Part shown: positions 46,176 to 54,669 of the stretch, in pieces
How the letters are laid out: every line of letters begins with the position of its first letter
How positions within the stretch are numbered: position 1 is the first letter of the stretch
Source: an uncultured Eubacterium sp.
GTDB lineage: Bacteria > Bacillota > Clostridia > Lachnospirales > Lachnospiraceae
Length of the DNA stretch: 64,000 bases
NCBI GenBank assembly: GCA_947385775.1
Contig: CANDMI010000002.1
Span: 28,498 to 92,497, forward strand
Reading direction: 5' to 3'
The notes under the pieces: model-generated
Database searches by the model: none
The model's input: only the letters and a program-made list of their open reading frames with translations
What the model was told of the DNA's origin: nothing
Translations under genes and position numbers: made by a program

Positions 46176-47726
46176 ATGAAGCAGTTATATGTCTGTCGAA
46201 TAGATTTCAATTGGCGGACACTGGGGTATTTATTGGGGGGGGTATTAAATTATGATAATAACATAAAGATATCAGATGATTTTTCTGATTTTCATGGCTC
46301 CTTTGCCATAGTTCAGAAGGAAATAGATGCGGTAAGACTGGTTAGTGACAGGATTGCGAGTATTCCGTTGTTTTATACAGTAGATGAAGATGAGAAAAAG
46401 ATATATGTATCAGATGATACGGAGTTAATACGTCAATATACGCATCAAAAGATGGATGAGAGAAGGATCAGAGAATATTTATGTTTTAGCTATACAATTG
46501 GAAATGAAACGCTATATGCTAATATATATACAGCGCTTCCAGGGGAGCAAGTGATCATATCGACGAAAAACGGGACTATTAAAAGAAAACGTTATTTCTC
46601 GTTGAATTTTAAACTTGAAAGCAAGACAGACACTCCTATGAGCGGTTATTTACAGGAATTTGATAAGATCTTGTCCAAAGATGTTTTTCCAGATATGATT
46701 GAAAGACTGAAAGGTCATATGGCGGTGATTCCAATAAGCGGGGGGCAGGACAGCAAGACGATAATAACTTTGATGAAGCGGTTAGGGTATCCTAAAATGG
46801 TTTCTTTTTCGTATGGTAAGAAAAGCAGCCCGGATGTTTTGGGAGGAAAAAAAGTATCTAAGGCGCTTGGAATTCCCTGGAAACATATTGAATGGGATGG
46901 AGCGTGTTTTAAGAAATTATTGAAGTCACAGGAGTTCGTATCGTTGTTTCCATACTCTGTGCTTGGGTGTCGTAGCTATATGGCGTTGACATATATGGCA
47001 TATAAAGAAATGGTTGAAAGTGGATTTATTGACAAAGATGCGGTTATCATTTCTGGCTCAGCGCTAGATTTTGTTGCAGGAGGGCATATTCCAAATCCAA
47101 AAAGAGATTTTTTTGGAAGAGATGAACTGATCGAATATATTTATAGGCGGCATGCGCTGCGCGCTAATGTAAAGAAGCCGATCATAAAGCGTCTTACCAA
47201 ACAATTAAATTTGAAAAAGAATATATTTGGATTTCAGGATTGGTGCAGAATTTATTGCCAATGGGAATATGATAACAGGCAGTCTAAATTTATCGCAAAT
47301 GAAAAAAGAGCAGCAGATATTTTGAAACTTGGATTTGAGATGCCTTTTTGGGATGACAGAGTAGTTTCATTTTTTCTTAAACTCCCTGTAAATATGTTAT
47401 ACGATCGAGCGCTTCAGACTGTATATTCTATTGAGTGGATTGATAGAGAGATCGGGCTTAAACTTACGAACCCGGTTAGCGATACAGTGGAGGGTCAAAA
47501 TGAAAAATTAAGAAGTGTTGTAAAAAAATTCTTTCCGTTTGCGATTAACTGGTATCACATACTGAAACAATACAAGACATACGAATTGGATGGAAATGGG
47601 TATATTGATTACCAGTCGAAAGTTAAATATTTGTTTAATCTTGTAAAATATGGTCCAGGCTATAATTTAAACGCTGAATTTTCTGCAAAGTATATTGAAT
47701 GGAAAAAGAAACAGGAAAATGTATAA
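46176..47726 (+). CDS. asparagine synthase-related protein lacking the N-terminal glutaminase Cys
   Basis: 516 residues. The N-terminal third follows the glutamine amidotransferase class II fold (FAIVQKEIDAVRLVSDRIASIPLFY). It starts MKQLYV rather than Met-Cys-Gly, so the catalytic Cys2 is absent. The C-terminal synthetase domain keeps the ATP loop VIPISGGQDSKTII (~183-196). Relatives in EPS loci are thought to amidate or modify sugar acids. A G8 tract (46235-46242) lies at codons ~20-22 in frame; a slip would cut translation almost at the start. Confidence 0.75.
   Translation: MKQLYVCRIDFNWRTLGYLLGGVLNYDNNIKISDDFSDFHGSFAIVQKEIDAVRLVSDRIASIPLFYTVDEDEKKIYVSDDTELIRQYTHQKMDERRIREYLCFSYTIGNETLYANIYTALPGEQVIISTKNGTIKRKRYFSLNFKLESKTDTPMSGYLQEFDKILSKDVFPDMIERLKGHMAVIPISGGQDSKTIITLMKRLGYPKMVSFSYGKKSSPDVLGGKKVSKALGIPWKHIEWDGACFKKLLKSQEFVSLFPYSVLGCRSYMALTYMAYKEMVESGFIDKDAVIISGSALDFVAGGHIPNPKRDFFGRDELIEYIYRRHALRANVKKPIIKRLTKQLNLKKNIFGFQDWCRIYCQWEYDNRQSKFIANEKRAADILKLGFEMPFWDDRVVSFFLKLPVNMLYDRALQTVYSIEWIDREIGLKLTNPVSDTVEGQNEKLRSVVKKFFPFAINWYHILKQYKTYELDGNGYIDYQSKVKYLFNLVKYGPGYNLNAEFSAKYIEWKKKQENV
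46235..46242 (+). repeat. poly(G)8 tract near the 5' end of the asparagine synthase-like gene
   Basis: Eight Gs encoding LLGGV; a change by one base would truncate the protein within its first tens of codons. Confidence 0.8.
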
Positions 47727-47745
47727 TTTGATGAAAGGCAATAGT

Positions 47746-49470
47746 ATGTACTCATTTAGAGAATTACAGAAGGGAAAAAAGTTATCCTTGGATAGTACAG
47801 AGCATAAATTAGCCGTATTAGGCAACTGCGCTACACAGTTTTTTTCAGAGGCTATTGAGGGGTATGCGAAATTATCAGATTTCAATCTTGCCGTTTTTGA
47901 TGCTGATTATAATCAAATTGATGAACAACTCCTTTTCCCGGCATCCGATGTATATGCGTTTGATGCAGAGAATATTCTTTTATGGCTTACAACGGAGAGA
48001 ATGTATGAGGAGTTTTTGGATACTGTTTTTGAAGAGCGGGAAAATTTTGCTAATGATGTTATGGGAAAGTTATCGCATTATTGGGAACTGATTTCTAAAC
48101 ACAGTAATGCGCGTATCATACAGATGAATTTTACAGAGCTTGATGATAAGGCGCTCGGTTCGTATTCGTGCATAGTTCAAAACACATTTACATTTCAGTT
48201 ACGCAAGCTCAATTATCTTTTACAGGATGCTGCGATTGACAATAGAAGCGTATACATTGTGGATGCTTTGTCAGTACAGAATCGTTTGGGGACGAAAGCA
48301 TTTTTTGATGATAAGCTATACTATAATGCTAAGATGACAGTGGCTATGCCAGCGCTGCCATATCTTGCGAAAGCTGTAGTAGATGTTCTTAAAGCGATTA
48401 CAGGAAAAGTTAAGAAATGCGTTATTTTTGACCTTGACAACACTTTATGGGGTGGCGTGATTGGGGATGATGGGCTTGCCGGAATAGAGATTGGGGAATT
48501 GGGAAAAGGACATGTTTTCACGAATCTTCAAAGATGGCTGAAGGAGCTAAAAGAGTACGGTATTATACTTGCGGTATGTAGTAAGAATGATGAAGCAATA
48601 GCGAAAGAGCCGTTCGAAAAGCATGAGGAGATGGTTCTTAAGTTGGCGGACATCTCACTATTCGTGGCAAACTGGGAGGATAAAGCCTCTAATATCCGTA
48701 TGATACAGGAAAGTCTTAATATAGGCCCGGACTCGATCGTATTCCTTGATGATAATCCATTTGAGCGGAATCTGGTGAAAGAGAAGTTGCCAGATATCGA
48801 AGTTCCAGAGTTGCCGGAAGATCCAGCGCAATGGTTGGTTTTTCTACAGGAGCAAAATTTGTTTGAAGTGGCATCCTATGCCAGAGAGAGCGGCAATCGT
48901 ACAAAGCAGTATCAACAAGAGTTTGAGAGAAGGAAATCGGAAGCTGGTTATGACTCTATAGATGAATATCTAAAGAGCCTTGAAATGGTCGGTATGTCCA
49001 AATCTTTTGAACCGTTGAGCTTTCCACGGATCGCACAGCTTACACAGAGGTCGAATCAGTTTAATTTACGGACTGTCAGATATACAGAAGATGAGATACA
49101 GCGAATAGCTCAGGATGAACGTTATATTACACTGTATTTTACGCTTCAGGATAAATTTGGAGACCATGGGCTTGTTTCTGTAGTTATTATGGAGAAAATA
49201 TCTAAAGATTCGCTGTTCATAGACAATTGGGTAATGAGTTGCAGGGTCTTAAAGCGTGGTATGGAGGAATTCGTTATGAACGCAGTTGTGCGGAATGCCG
49301 TTAAAGCGGGTTATAAGTTCATTGAGGCTGAGTATATCCCGACAGCAAAAAATGCTATGGTGAAAGGTCTATATCAGACGCTAGGATTTGAGCGAGTTGA
49401 AGAAGGAAGGTTTAGAATTAAAGCACAGGATTATAATGTCAAAGGGACGTTTATCAGGGAGGGGATTTAA
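47746..49470 (+). CDS. FkbH-like HAD-IIIC enzyme (glyceryl-ACP loading)
   Basis: 574 residues from the ATG at 47746 (AAAGG upstream); earlier in-frame starts overlap the previous gene. N-terminal ~200 residues resemble the SGNH-like domain of these proteins (KLAVLGNCATQFF). The HAD core is KCVIFDLDNTLWGGVIGDDG near residue 225-243. The C-terminal ~140 residues are GNAT-like. FkbH-type enzymes take D-1,3-bisphosphoglycerate and place a glyceryl group on an ACP. The ACP gene follows directly, which supports this role. Confidence 0.88.
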   Translation: MYSFRELQKGKKLSLDSTEHKLAVLGNCATQFFSEAIEGYAKLSDFNLAVFDADYNQIDEQLLFPASDVYAFDAENILLWLTTERMYEEFLDTVFEERENFANDVMGKLSHYWELISKHSNARIIQMNFTELDDKALGSYSCIVQNTFTFQLRKLNYLLQDAAIDNRSVYIVDALSVQNRLGTKAFFDDKLYYNAKMTVAMPALPYLAKAVVDVLKAITGKVKKCVIFDLDNTLWGGVIGDDGLAGIEIGELGKGHVFTNLQRWLKELKEYGIILAVCSKNDEAIAKEPFEKHEEMVLKLADISLFVANWEDKASNIRMIQESLNIGPDSIVFLDDNPFERNLVKEKLPDIEVPELPEDPAQWLVFLQEQNLFEVASYARESGNRTKQYQQEFERRKSEAGYDSIDEYLKSLEMVGMSKSFEPLSFPRIAQLTQRSNQFNLRTVRYTEDEIQRIAQDERYITLYFTLQDKFGDHGLVSVVIMEKISKDSLFIDNWVMSCRVLKRGMEEFVMNAVVRNAVKAGYKFIEAEYIPTAKNAMVKGLYQTLGFERVEEGRFRIKAQDYNVKGTFIREGI

Positions 49471-49471
49471 T

Positions 49472-49726
49472 ATGGAAAGGAAAGAAGTTTTAGAAAAAGT
49501 AAAAGAAATATGTCGGGATGTATTTGACGACGAGTCGCTTGTCGTAAATGAAGCAACTACATCAAAGGATATAGAGGGATGGGATAGTCTTAGACATCTT
49601 TCATTAGTCAATGAACTAGAGGAAACTTTTAATATTGCTTTTACCTTAGATGAAACGATTGAGGGAAGAAATATAGGCCGGCTTATCGATGCGGTGATGA
49701 GGCGCTTAGAGGAGAAGTCAAAATGA
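49472..49726 (+). CDS. acyl carrier protein
   Basis: 84 residues from the ATG at 49472, one base after the FkbH stop and with GGAGGGG upstream. The 4'-phosphopantetheine attachment Ser39 is in GWDSLRHLSLVNELE. Helical ACP spacing and acidity are normal. Overlaps the next gene by 4 bases, so FkbH, ACP and H-like protein are coupled. It is probably the carrier for the glyceryl unit. Confidence 0.9.
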   Translation: MERKEVLEKVKEICRDVFDDESLVVNEATTSKDIEGWDSLRHLSLVNELEETFNIAFTLDETIEGRNIGRLIDAVMRRLEEKSK

Positions 49727-50112
49727 GGAAAGAAGGTAGGTTGTATTCAAAGAAACACTTATGGGTGTCGCTGGATGGCAGCAAGGCGACTATCGGCATT
49801 ACTGATTTTCTTCAGAAAAAACTTGGAACTATCATGTTTTTAAATTTGCCAGACGTGGGAGACAAGCTGTCAGTAGGCGAGGCGTTTGGCGACATTGAAA
49901 GTAAAAAGACTGTCATGGATTTGGAGGCGCCTATAAGCGGAACGGTGACAAGAGTCAATGGAAATCTTTTGGACAGACCGGATGAGATAAATGTGAAGCC
50001 TTATGAGAGCTGGTTCGTCGAGATTGAAATGTCCTTTGTGCCAGAAGATCTTGAAGATGAGAAGGCCTATCAGACACATATAAGCCGTCCTTGGATGCAG
50101 GATCATGATTGA
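49723..50112 (+). CDS. GcvH-like lipoyl-domain protein
   Basis: 129 residues with the H-protein fold: KKHLWVSLDGSKATIGITDFLQKKLG, GDIESKKTVMDLEAPISGTV and WFVEIE. The lipoyl lysine is K62 (E59-S60-K61-K62). No glycine-cleavage P, T or L genes are present. Instead it lies between an ACP and a lipoate ligase within an EPS locus. It may act as a redox or acyl arm for the dehydratase-like enzymes downstream. That role is inference. Confidence 0.85.
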   Translation: MRKEGRLYSKKHLWVSLDGSKATIGITDFLQKKLGTIMFLNLPDVGDKLSVGEAFGDIESKKTVMDLEAPISGTVTRVNGNLLDRPDEINVKPYESWFVEIEMSFVPEDLEDEKAYQTHISRPWMQDHD

Positions 50113-50147
50113 CCGTTACTATTGTCATTATATTTGGGGAGCGACGC

Positions 50148-50855
50148 ATGACGTTGAAATATGTAATCAGTACAGAAACGGATCCTTATCGGAACCTTGC
50201 AATGGAAACAGATCTTATGCGGTATGTCACTAAGGATGCTTCCATCCTGTTTCTGTGGCAGAATGAGAACACGATTGTCATAGGGAGAAATCAGGACGCG
50301 TTGAAGGAATGCAAAAAAGATGAATTCCTGGCATCAGGCGGACGTATAGCAAGGCGGATGTCGGGAGGTGGGGCTGTGTTTCATGACACTGGGAATCTAT
50401 GTTTTTCTATTTTATCCAACAATGTGAATGTAAATGAGATGACATATCAAAAGTTGATCAGCAGGACGCTTGAGGAGTATGGTTTGGAGAGTGAGTTCAA
50501 TGGGAGGAACGACTTAACATACCAGGGTAGGAAGTTCAGCGGGAATGCTGTCTATGATAAAGGCGATATTCTCTGTCAGCATGGGACGGCGCTCGTAGAT
50601 GTTGACATTAAAAAAATGGAATATTACTTGACGCCGGAGCAGAGTAAGTTTGACAGAAACCATGTCAGTAGCATTGCCTCCCGAGTGGTGAATTTGTCTG
50701 AGGTGTCGAGCAGCATTACTGTAGACAAACTGCGGGAGTCTTTGATTCGTGCGAATGGAGCGAAAAAAATGGAATACACGCCTGAAAGAGGTGGGTATGA
50801 GAAGATGGTTGGCTTTTATTCCAGTAGGAAGTGGATATATGGGGGAATCAAATGA
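50148..50855 (+). CDS. lipoate-protein ligase family protein (LplA-like)
   Basis: 235 residues from the ATG at 50148 (GGGGAG upstream). Biotin/lipoate ligase fold: YRNLAMETDLM, IVIGRNQDALKEC, RRMSGGGAVFHDTGN (~70-84) and the catalytic Lys in GRKFSGNA (~129). It ends soon after the catalytic domain, shorter than E. coli LplA (~340). Next to an H-like protein it most likely attaches lipoate to that protein's K62. Confidence 0.9.
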   Translation: MTLKYVISTETDPYRNLAMETDLMRYVTKDASILFLWQNENTIVIGRNQDALKECKKDEFLASGGRIARRMSGGGAVFHDTGNLCFSILSNNVNVNEMTYQKLISRTLEEYGLESEFNGRNDLTYQGRKFSGNAVYDKGDILCQHGTALVDVDIKKMEYYLTPEQSKFDRNHVSSIASRVVNLSEVSSSITVDKLRESLIRANGAKKMEYTPERGGYEKMVGFYSSRKWIYGGIK

Positions 50856-51790
50856 AAATATTGTCAATGTCTGGTTTTGTGCCGGAACAGGTGTGTGACA
50901 CAGTGCGTTTCGTACAATATAAAGCAGATAGGAATATTGCTCATTATTGTGGATATGCCGCTGATTTTATTTCACAGGTTATGAATGATCAGGATATAGA
51001 CGGAGCGGTGTTTCCAAAAAGCTGTGACAGCATGAGAATTGTACCGGGCTATCTTTCGGATACGATTAAATTTATACACCAGTTGGCAATACCGCCTGCC
51101 GGAGCGCCAGGTGCAGAGTCCTTTTATGCCAATTCAATAAGGCGGTACAAGGAGTCGGTTGAGTCGCACTACGGGATTACGATTGATAATATAGCAGAAA
51201 GAGCGAGCGCCGTCAATAAAAGGAATGTTAAAATAAAGCAGTTATATGAAAATATTGCAGCGCTTTCATTTTCAGACTACTTAGAATCCTTGCATGATAT
51301 GCTAAAGCTTCCTCTCTGTAGGCAGGAGATTCCCACAAACATTGCGACATCAAAAGGGGGAAAGCGGATATTCTGCGTTGGTTCGTTCTTGTCAAATATA
51401 ATCATCGCGAAAAAGATTGAGGACGCGGGTCTGGCAGTTGTTGGCGACACACTGACGGAGTCTGGCAGGCTTGCTTCGGTTCCAGAGACGGATCTTTTGG
51501 GGAATATATATGAGGGGATAGCGAAAAGCATACTTACAGGCAGGTTTTCTCCAACACAAAATAGATTTCGGAGTATTATCCAGTCTGACATTGATGAGAT
51601 GAAAGCGAAAGGGGCAAAAGGAGTCTTGTTCATTACACAGAAATACTGTGAACCGTATGATTTTCTGTATTCTTCTTATAAGAATGCTATGGATGATATC
51701 GGGATGCCTATCTTAAAGATATCCATTAGTAGTACGAAGGATGACCGAAAAACCAGCCTTGCATTGGAGGCTTTTGCGGACATGATTTAG
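50852..51790 (+). CDS. 2-hydroxyacyl-CoA dehydratase family protein, HgdB/HadC-like subunit
   Basis: 312 residues, ATG overlapping the ligase stop. Conserved cysteine blocks of the D-component: FPKSCDSMR (~55), and TQKYCEPYDFLYSSYK (~264), the form seen in HgdB/HadC/FldC (K-x-C-x-P). PPAGAPGAESFY and GKRIFCVGSFLSN are in between. These subunits hold a [4Fe-4S] cluster and remove the 2-hydroxyl of acyl-CoA by a ketyl radical. No CoA transferase is nearby, so the substrate may be ACP-bound. Confidence 0.82.
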   Translation: MKILSMSGFVPEQVCDTVRFVQYKADRNIAHYCGYAADFISQVMNDQDIDGAVFPKSCDSMRIVPGYLSDTIKFIHQLAIPPAGAPGAESFYANSIRRYKESVESHYGITIDNIAERASAVNKRNVKIKQLYENIAALSFSDYLESLHDMLKLPLCRQEIPTNIATSKGGKRIFCVGSFLSNIIIAKKIEDAGLAVVGDTLTESGRLASVPETDLLGNIYEGIAKSILTGRFSPTQNRFRSIIQSDIDEMKAKGAKGVLFITQKYCEPYDFLYSSYKNAMDDIGMPILKISISSTKDDRKTSLALEAFADMI

Positions 51791-51804
51791 AGGTGGAGAA
51801 TGAA

Positions 51805-52953
51805 ATGGCAAAGACGATCGTTAGTCTACAGGCCCGCCTGATGCGGGAATATTATAAGTATTTTTCAAAATATTCAAAAGGAAAAAAGCCAGACCGTAAA
51901 GTGGCATGGGTTACGGCGTTTACTCCTGTGGAGATTTTAGAAGCGTTAAATGTTTATTATTATTATCCGGAAAGCTATGCCGCAGTCATAGCGGCGAGTG
52001 AGAAGGAGCAGGAGCTTTTCCTTGCAAGCGACGGGGATGGCCTCACAAGGGACTGCTGCTCATATTCGTGCTGCTATAACGGTTGCTTAAATCTTGGAGA
52101 GGGACCGAGGGGGACGCCGCCAAAGCCGGATGTCCTCATTGCCACTAATAACCAATGCAATACGCTTCCGAATTGGTGGAACATACTGGCGGAAAAGTAT
52201 GATGTTCCACTAATTGTTTTAGACTATCCGGGAGAGACAACTGACAGGGAGGATGCGTTGGAGTATGTCACAAGGCAGCATTGGAGTCTGATTTGCGAGA
52301 TGGAAAAGCTAAGTGACAATACTTTGGATATGAAGCGGCTTGAAATGTTTATCGAAAATGGCGCAAGAAGCGTGGCGGCATGGGAGAGGGTCATCGATTA
52401 TCTTCCTAAAAAAGATATAAAGCCAACTACACTTTTTGATGACATTAATTTCCTTATAACGGCGAGGTGCAAAGAGGAAACATCGGAGATGTACCGCCTT
52501 ATGGAGGATGACGTGCTGGAAAAAGAAGATGTGGATAAAAGTAAAATCCCTGTGTTCTGGCTTGGTTATCCGCTTTGGTACCACGAGGACAGGTATCTGT
52601 CCGAATATATGCAGGACTTTCGCATTGCCGGCGCGAATTATCTGACGTGGTGGAGTCTGGACTACAGTGGGAGCAATGTGTTTGAGAAGCTATTTAACGC
52701 TTATAACTTTACGTTCTTAAACCTGACACAGAATAGCCGTAATATAAAGTTGACAGAATTAATTAAACGATCTGGGGCGAATTGCGCTATTGTGCTTCAT
52801 AATAAAAGCTGCAAGTGTGATTTTGTATCCGCACGTAACGTTGCGCTTCCACAGGCGGAACTCGAGATAGACATGATCGACCGCACATATTTAGATTTGG
52901 AAACGGCCAGAAATCAGATTGAGATCTTAAAGGAAACTGTATGTACTTCATAG
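51805..52953 (+). CDS. 2-hydroxyacyl-CoA dehydratase family protein, HgdA/HadB-like subunit
   Basis: 382 residues from the ATG at 51805 (AGGTGGAG upstream); a GTG four codons earlier is also possible. Domain start KPDRKVAWVTAFTPVEILEALNVYYYYPESYAAVIAA fits the active-site subunit. It is unusually Cys-rich at TRDCCSYSCCYNGCLNL (~76-92), with ATNNQCNTLPNWW (~117) and LHNKSCKCDF (~342) as further likely cluster ligands. It overlaps the activase gene by 13 bases. With 50852 it forms the probable heterodimer. Confidence 0.8.
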   Translation: MAKTIVSLQARLMREYYKYFSKYSKGKKPDRKVAWVTAFTPVEILEALNVYYYYPESYAAVIAASEKEQELFLASDGDGLTRDCCSYSCCYNGCLNLGEGPRGTPPKPDVLIATNNQCNTLPNWWNILAEKYDVPLIVLDYPGETTDREDALEYVTRQHWSLICEMEKLSDNTLDMKRLEMFIENGARSVAAWERVIDYLPKKDIKPTTLFDDINFLITARCKEETSEMYRLMEDDVLEKEDVDKSKIPVFWLGYPLWYHEDRYLSEYMQDFRIAGANYLTWWSLDYSGSNVFEKLFNAYNFTFLNLTQNSRNIKLTELIKRSGANCAIVLHNKSCKCDFVSARNVALPQAELEIDMIDRTYLDLETARNQIEILKETVCTS

Positions 52954-53675
52954 GAATTGATGTAGGGAGCGCCTACACGAAATATTGTATAATGGAAAAC
53001 GGGAATATTATTTCACTATATTCAGAGAAAACTCCGGTCAGGCAAACTCAATACTTTGAGAATAGACTAAGAGAATTTGATGTTGAATATCCAGGCGCTG
53101 TAGTAGTGTCTTGTGGATATGGCAAGAAGAATGTGGCTGGAATTAATCGTATAAACGAATTAACGGCGCTTGCAGCAGGAGCATATTATGTGATGGGTGA
53201 AAGCTGCGTAGTCCTCGATATTGGCGGGCAAGATACTAAGGCAATCCGACAAGAGGATGGAAAGCTACGGGAATTTTTTCTAAACGATAAGTGTGCGGCT
53301 GGGAGTGGCCTGTTCTTGATGAATACGCTTAGTATGTTGGATTTAGGATTTGAGGATATCCGTTTAGATTATGGCGTAGACAGTGTTTCACTTTCGTCCA
53401 CTTGTGTAGTGTTTGCACAAAGTGAAATTGTAGAATTGGTAGCGGACAATGTAAGGGATGTAGATATTGTCAATGCGGTAATACGGCACATTTTCATCAA
53501 AGCGAAGAGTCTTGCCGATAAGATTGAAACGGACGTTTTGATCATTTCTGGTGGGTTAAGCCAAATCAGGGGAATTGACGAGATAGCAAGTTCGATATTA
53601 GGACGTAATTGTCATTTTGTTAAAGAAGGAAACTATCTTTCGGCAATAGGATGTTGTACATCTATTGTTAATTGA
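52941..53675 (+). CDS. acyl-CoA dehydratase activase (HgdC/BadFG type ATPase)
   Basis: 244 residues. ASKHA ATPase fold: FIGIDVGSAYTKYCI, VVLDIGGQDTKAI, ISGGLSQIRG. The two cysteines that hold the dimer-bridging [4Fe-4S] cluster are in NDKCAAGSGLF (~118) and SSTCVVFAQSE (~155). HgdC-type proteins use ATP to inject one electron into the 2-hydroxyacyl dehydratase. Its presence shows the two preceding subunits probably do radical dehydration or reduction. Confidence 0.9.
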   Translation: MYFIGIDVGSAYTKYCIMENGNIISLYSEKTPVRQTQYFENRLREFDVEYPGAVVVSCGYGKKNVAGINRINELTALAAGAYYVMGESCVVLDIGGQDTKAIRQEDGKLREFFLNDKCAAGSGLFLMNTLSMLDLGFEDIRLDYGVDSVSLSSTCVVFAQSEIVELVADNVRDVDIVNAVIRHIFIKAKSLADKIETDVLIISGGLSQIRGIDEIASSILGRNCHFVKEGNYLSAIGCCTSIVN

Positions 53676-53685
53676 GGGAAGAGGT

Positions 53686-54609
53686 ATGGGTATAAACGTA
53701 AAAGAATATGATTCTACATTTCATTTTGATATTACAGGTGTGTCGTATATAGGGAATCCAAAACCGAATACATCGATTTATGTAAGCAAAAAACTTGAGA
53801 GTTTGCTTTTCAATCTTGAAAGGGTGGATCAGTGTCTCATATTCGTGGAAAGTGGGACAAATATTAAGGAGGAATACAGGAGAGATAATGCTGTTATTGT
53901 AACTGATAATCCACAGCTAGAATTTGCAAAGTTCAGTCTAAAATTACAAAAGGCAAGATTTGATGAAGAGAGTAAATGTGGAATATCACTTTGTGATGGA
54001 GGATATTATAAGAGTAATGATGCTGTTATAGGGGAGGGCGCCTATATTGAGCCGGGATGTTTCATAGGGTTTGGAACCGTAATTGGCGATAACGCTGTGA
54101 TATTAGCGGGATCAAGTATCAGATACTCAGATATCGGAAATAATTTCCTTGCAAATGAGCATACTGTTATTGGAACGAATGCTTTTACTATGGCGACAGA
54201 TGAGTATGGAAATAAGATGCGGATATACTCTATGGGGAAGACTGTTATCGGTAATGATGTGGAAGTTGGCAGTCACAGCAATATTTCAAGAGGTTCTGTT
54301 GGGTGTACTGTCATAGAAGATTATGTAAAATTAGATTCATATGTACATATAGGACATGATGCTCATATTAAAAAAAATGTGGAAATAGCTGCCGGAGCGA
54401 CGATAGGTGGGTTTGTTGACATAGGGCGGAATACTTTTGTTGGATTGAATGCAACGCTGAAGAATCGTATAACCGTTGGAGAGAACGATATTATTGGAAT
54501 GGGTGCGTCAGTAATGAGATCATTCCCAGGCAATATCACTTTAGCTGGAAATCCAGCTAAGGGAATATCGCGAATGGGGGGTGCGACTGAACTTAAAGGT
54601 GAAATCTAA
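53686..54609 (+). CDS. LpxD-like acyltransferase with hexapeptide repeats, second copy
   Basis: 307 residues from the ATG at 53686. An N-terminal ~90-residue domain is followed by a left-handed beta-helix (AVIGEGAYIEPGCFIGFGTVIGDNAVI onward), with KTVIGNDVEVGSHSNISRGSVGCTVIEDYVKLDSYVHIGHDAHI. The likely catalytic His is in HIGHDAHI (~220). LpxD relatives use acyl-ACP and UDP-amino sugars. Coming directly after the FkbH-ACP-dehydratase set, it is the probable transferase of the resulting acyl group. It differs clearly from the copy at 33682. Confidence 0.8.
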   Translation: MGINVKEYDSTFHFDITGVSYIGNPKPNTSIYVSKKLESLLFNLERVDQCLIFVESGTNIKEEYRRDNAVIVTDNPQLEFAKFSLKLQKARFDEESKCGISLCDGGYYKSNDAVIGEGAYIEPGCFIGFGTVIGDNAVILAGSSIRYSDIGNNFLANEHTVIGTNAFTMATDEYGNKMRIYSMGKTVIGNDVEVGSHSNISRGSVGCTVIEDYVKLDSYVHIGHDAHIKKNVEIAAGATIGGFVDIGRNTFVGLNATLKNRITVGENDIIGMGASVMRSFPGNITLAGNPAKGISRMGGATELKGEI

Positions 54610-54669
54610 AAATACTGTCAATAAAAGAAGGAATGAAGCTAAAAGAGCTTTTATTTTTGGGTGTGAGTC

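Noticed and set aside
49723-50855. reading the lipoyl protein and ligase as part of a glycine cleavage system
   Set aside because: No P-, T- or L-protein genes occur in the window, and the pair is embedded and overlapping within EPS and dehydratase genes.
50852-53675. reading the dehydratase-activase genes as an amino-acid fermentation operon
   Set aside because: There is no CoA-transferase, 2-hydroxyacid dehydrogenase or electron-transfer flavoprotein gene nearby; all neighbours are EPS genes.
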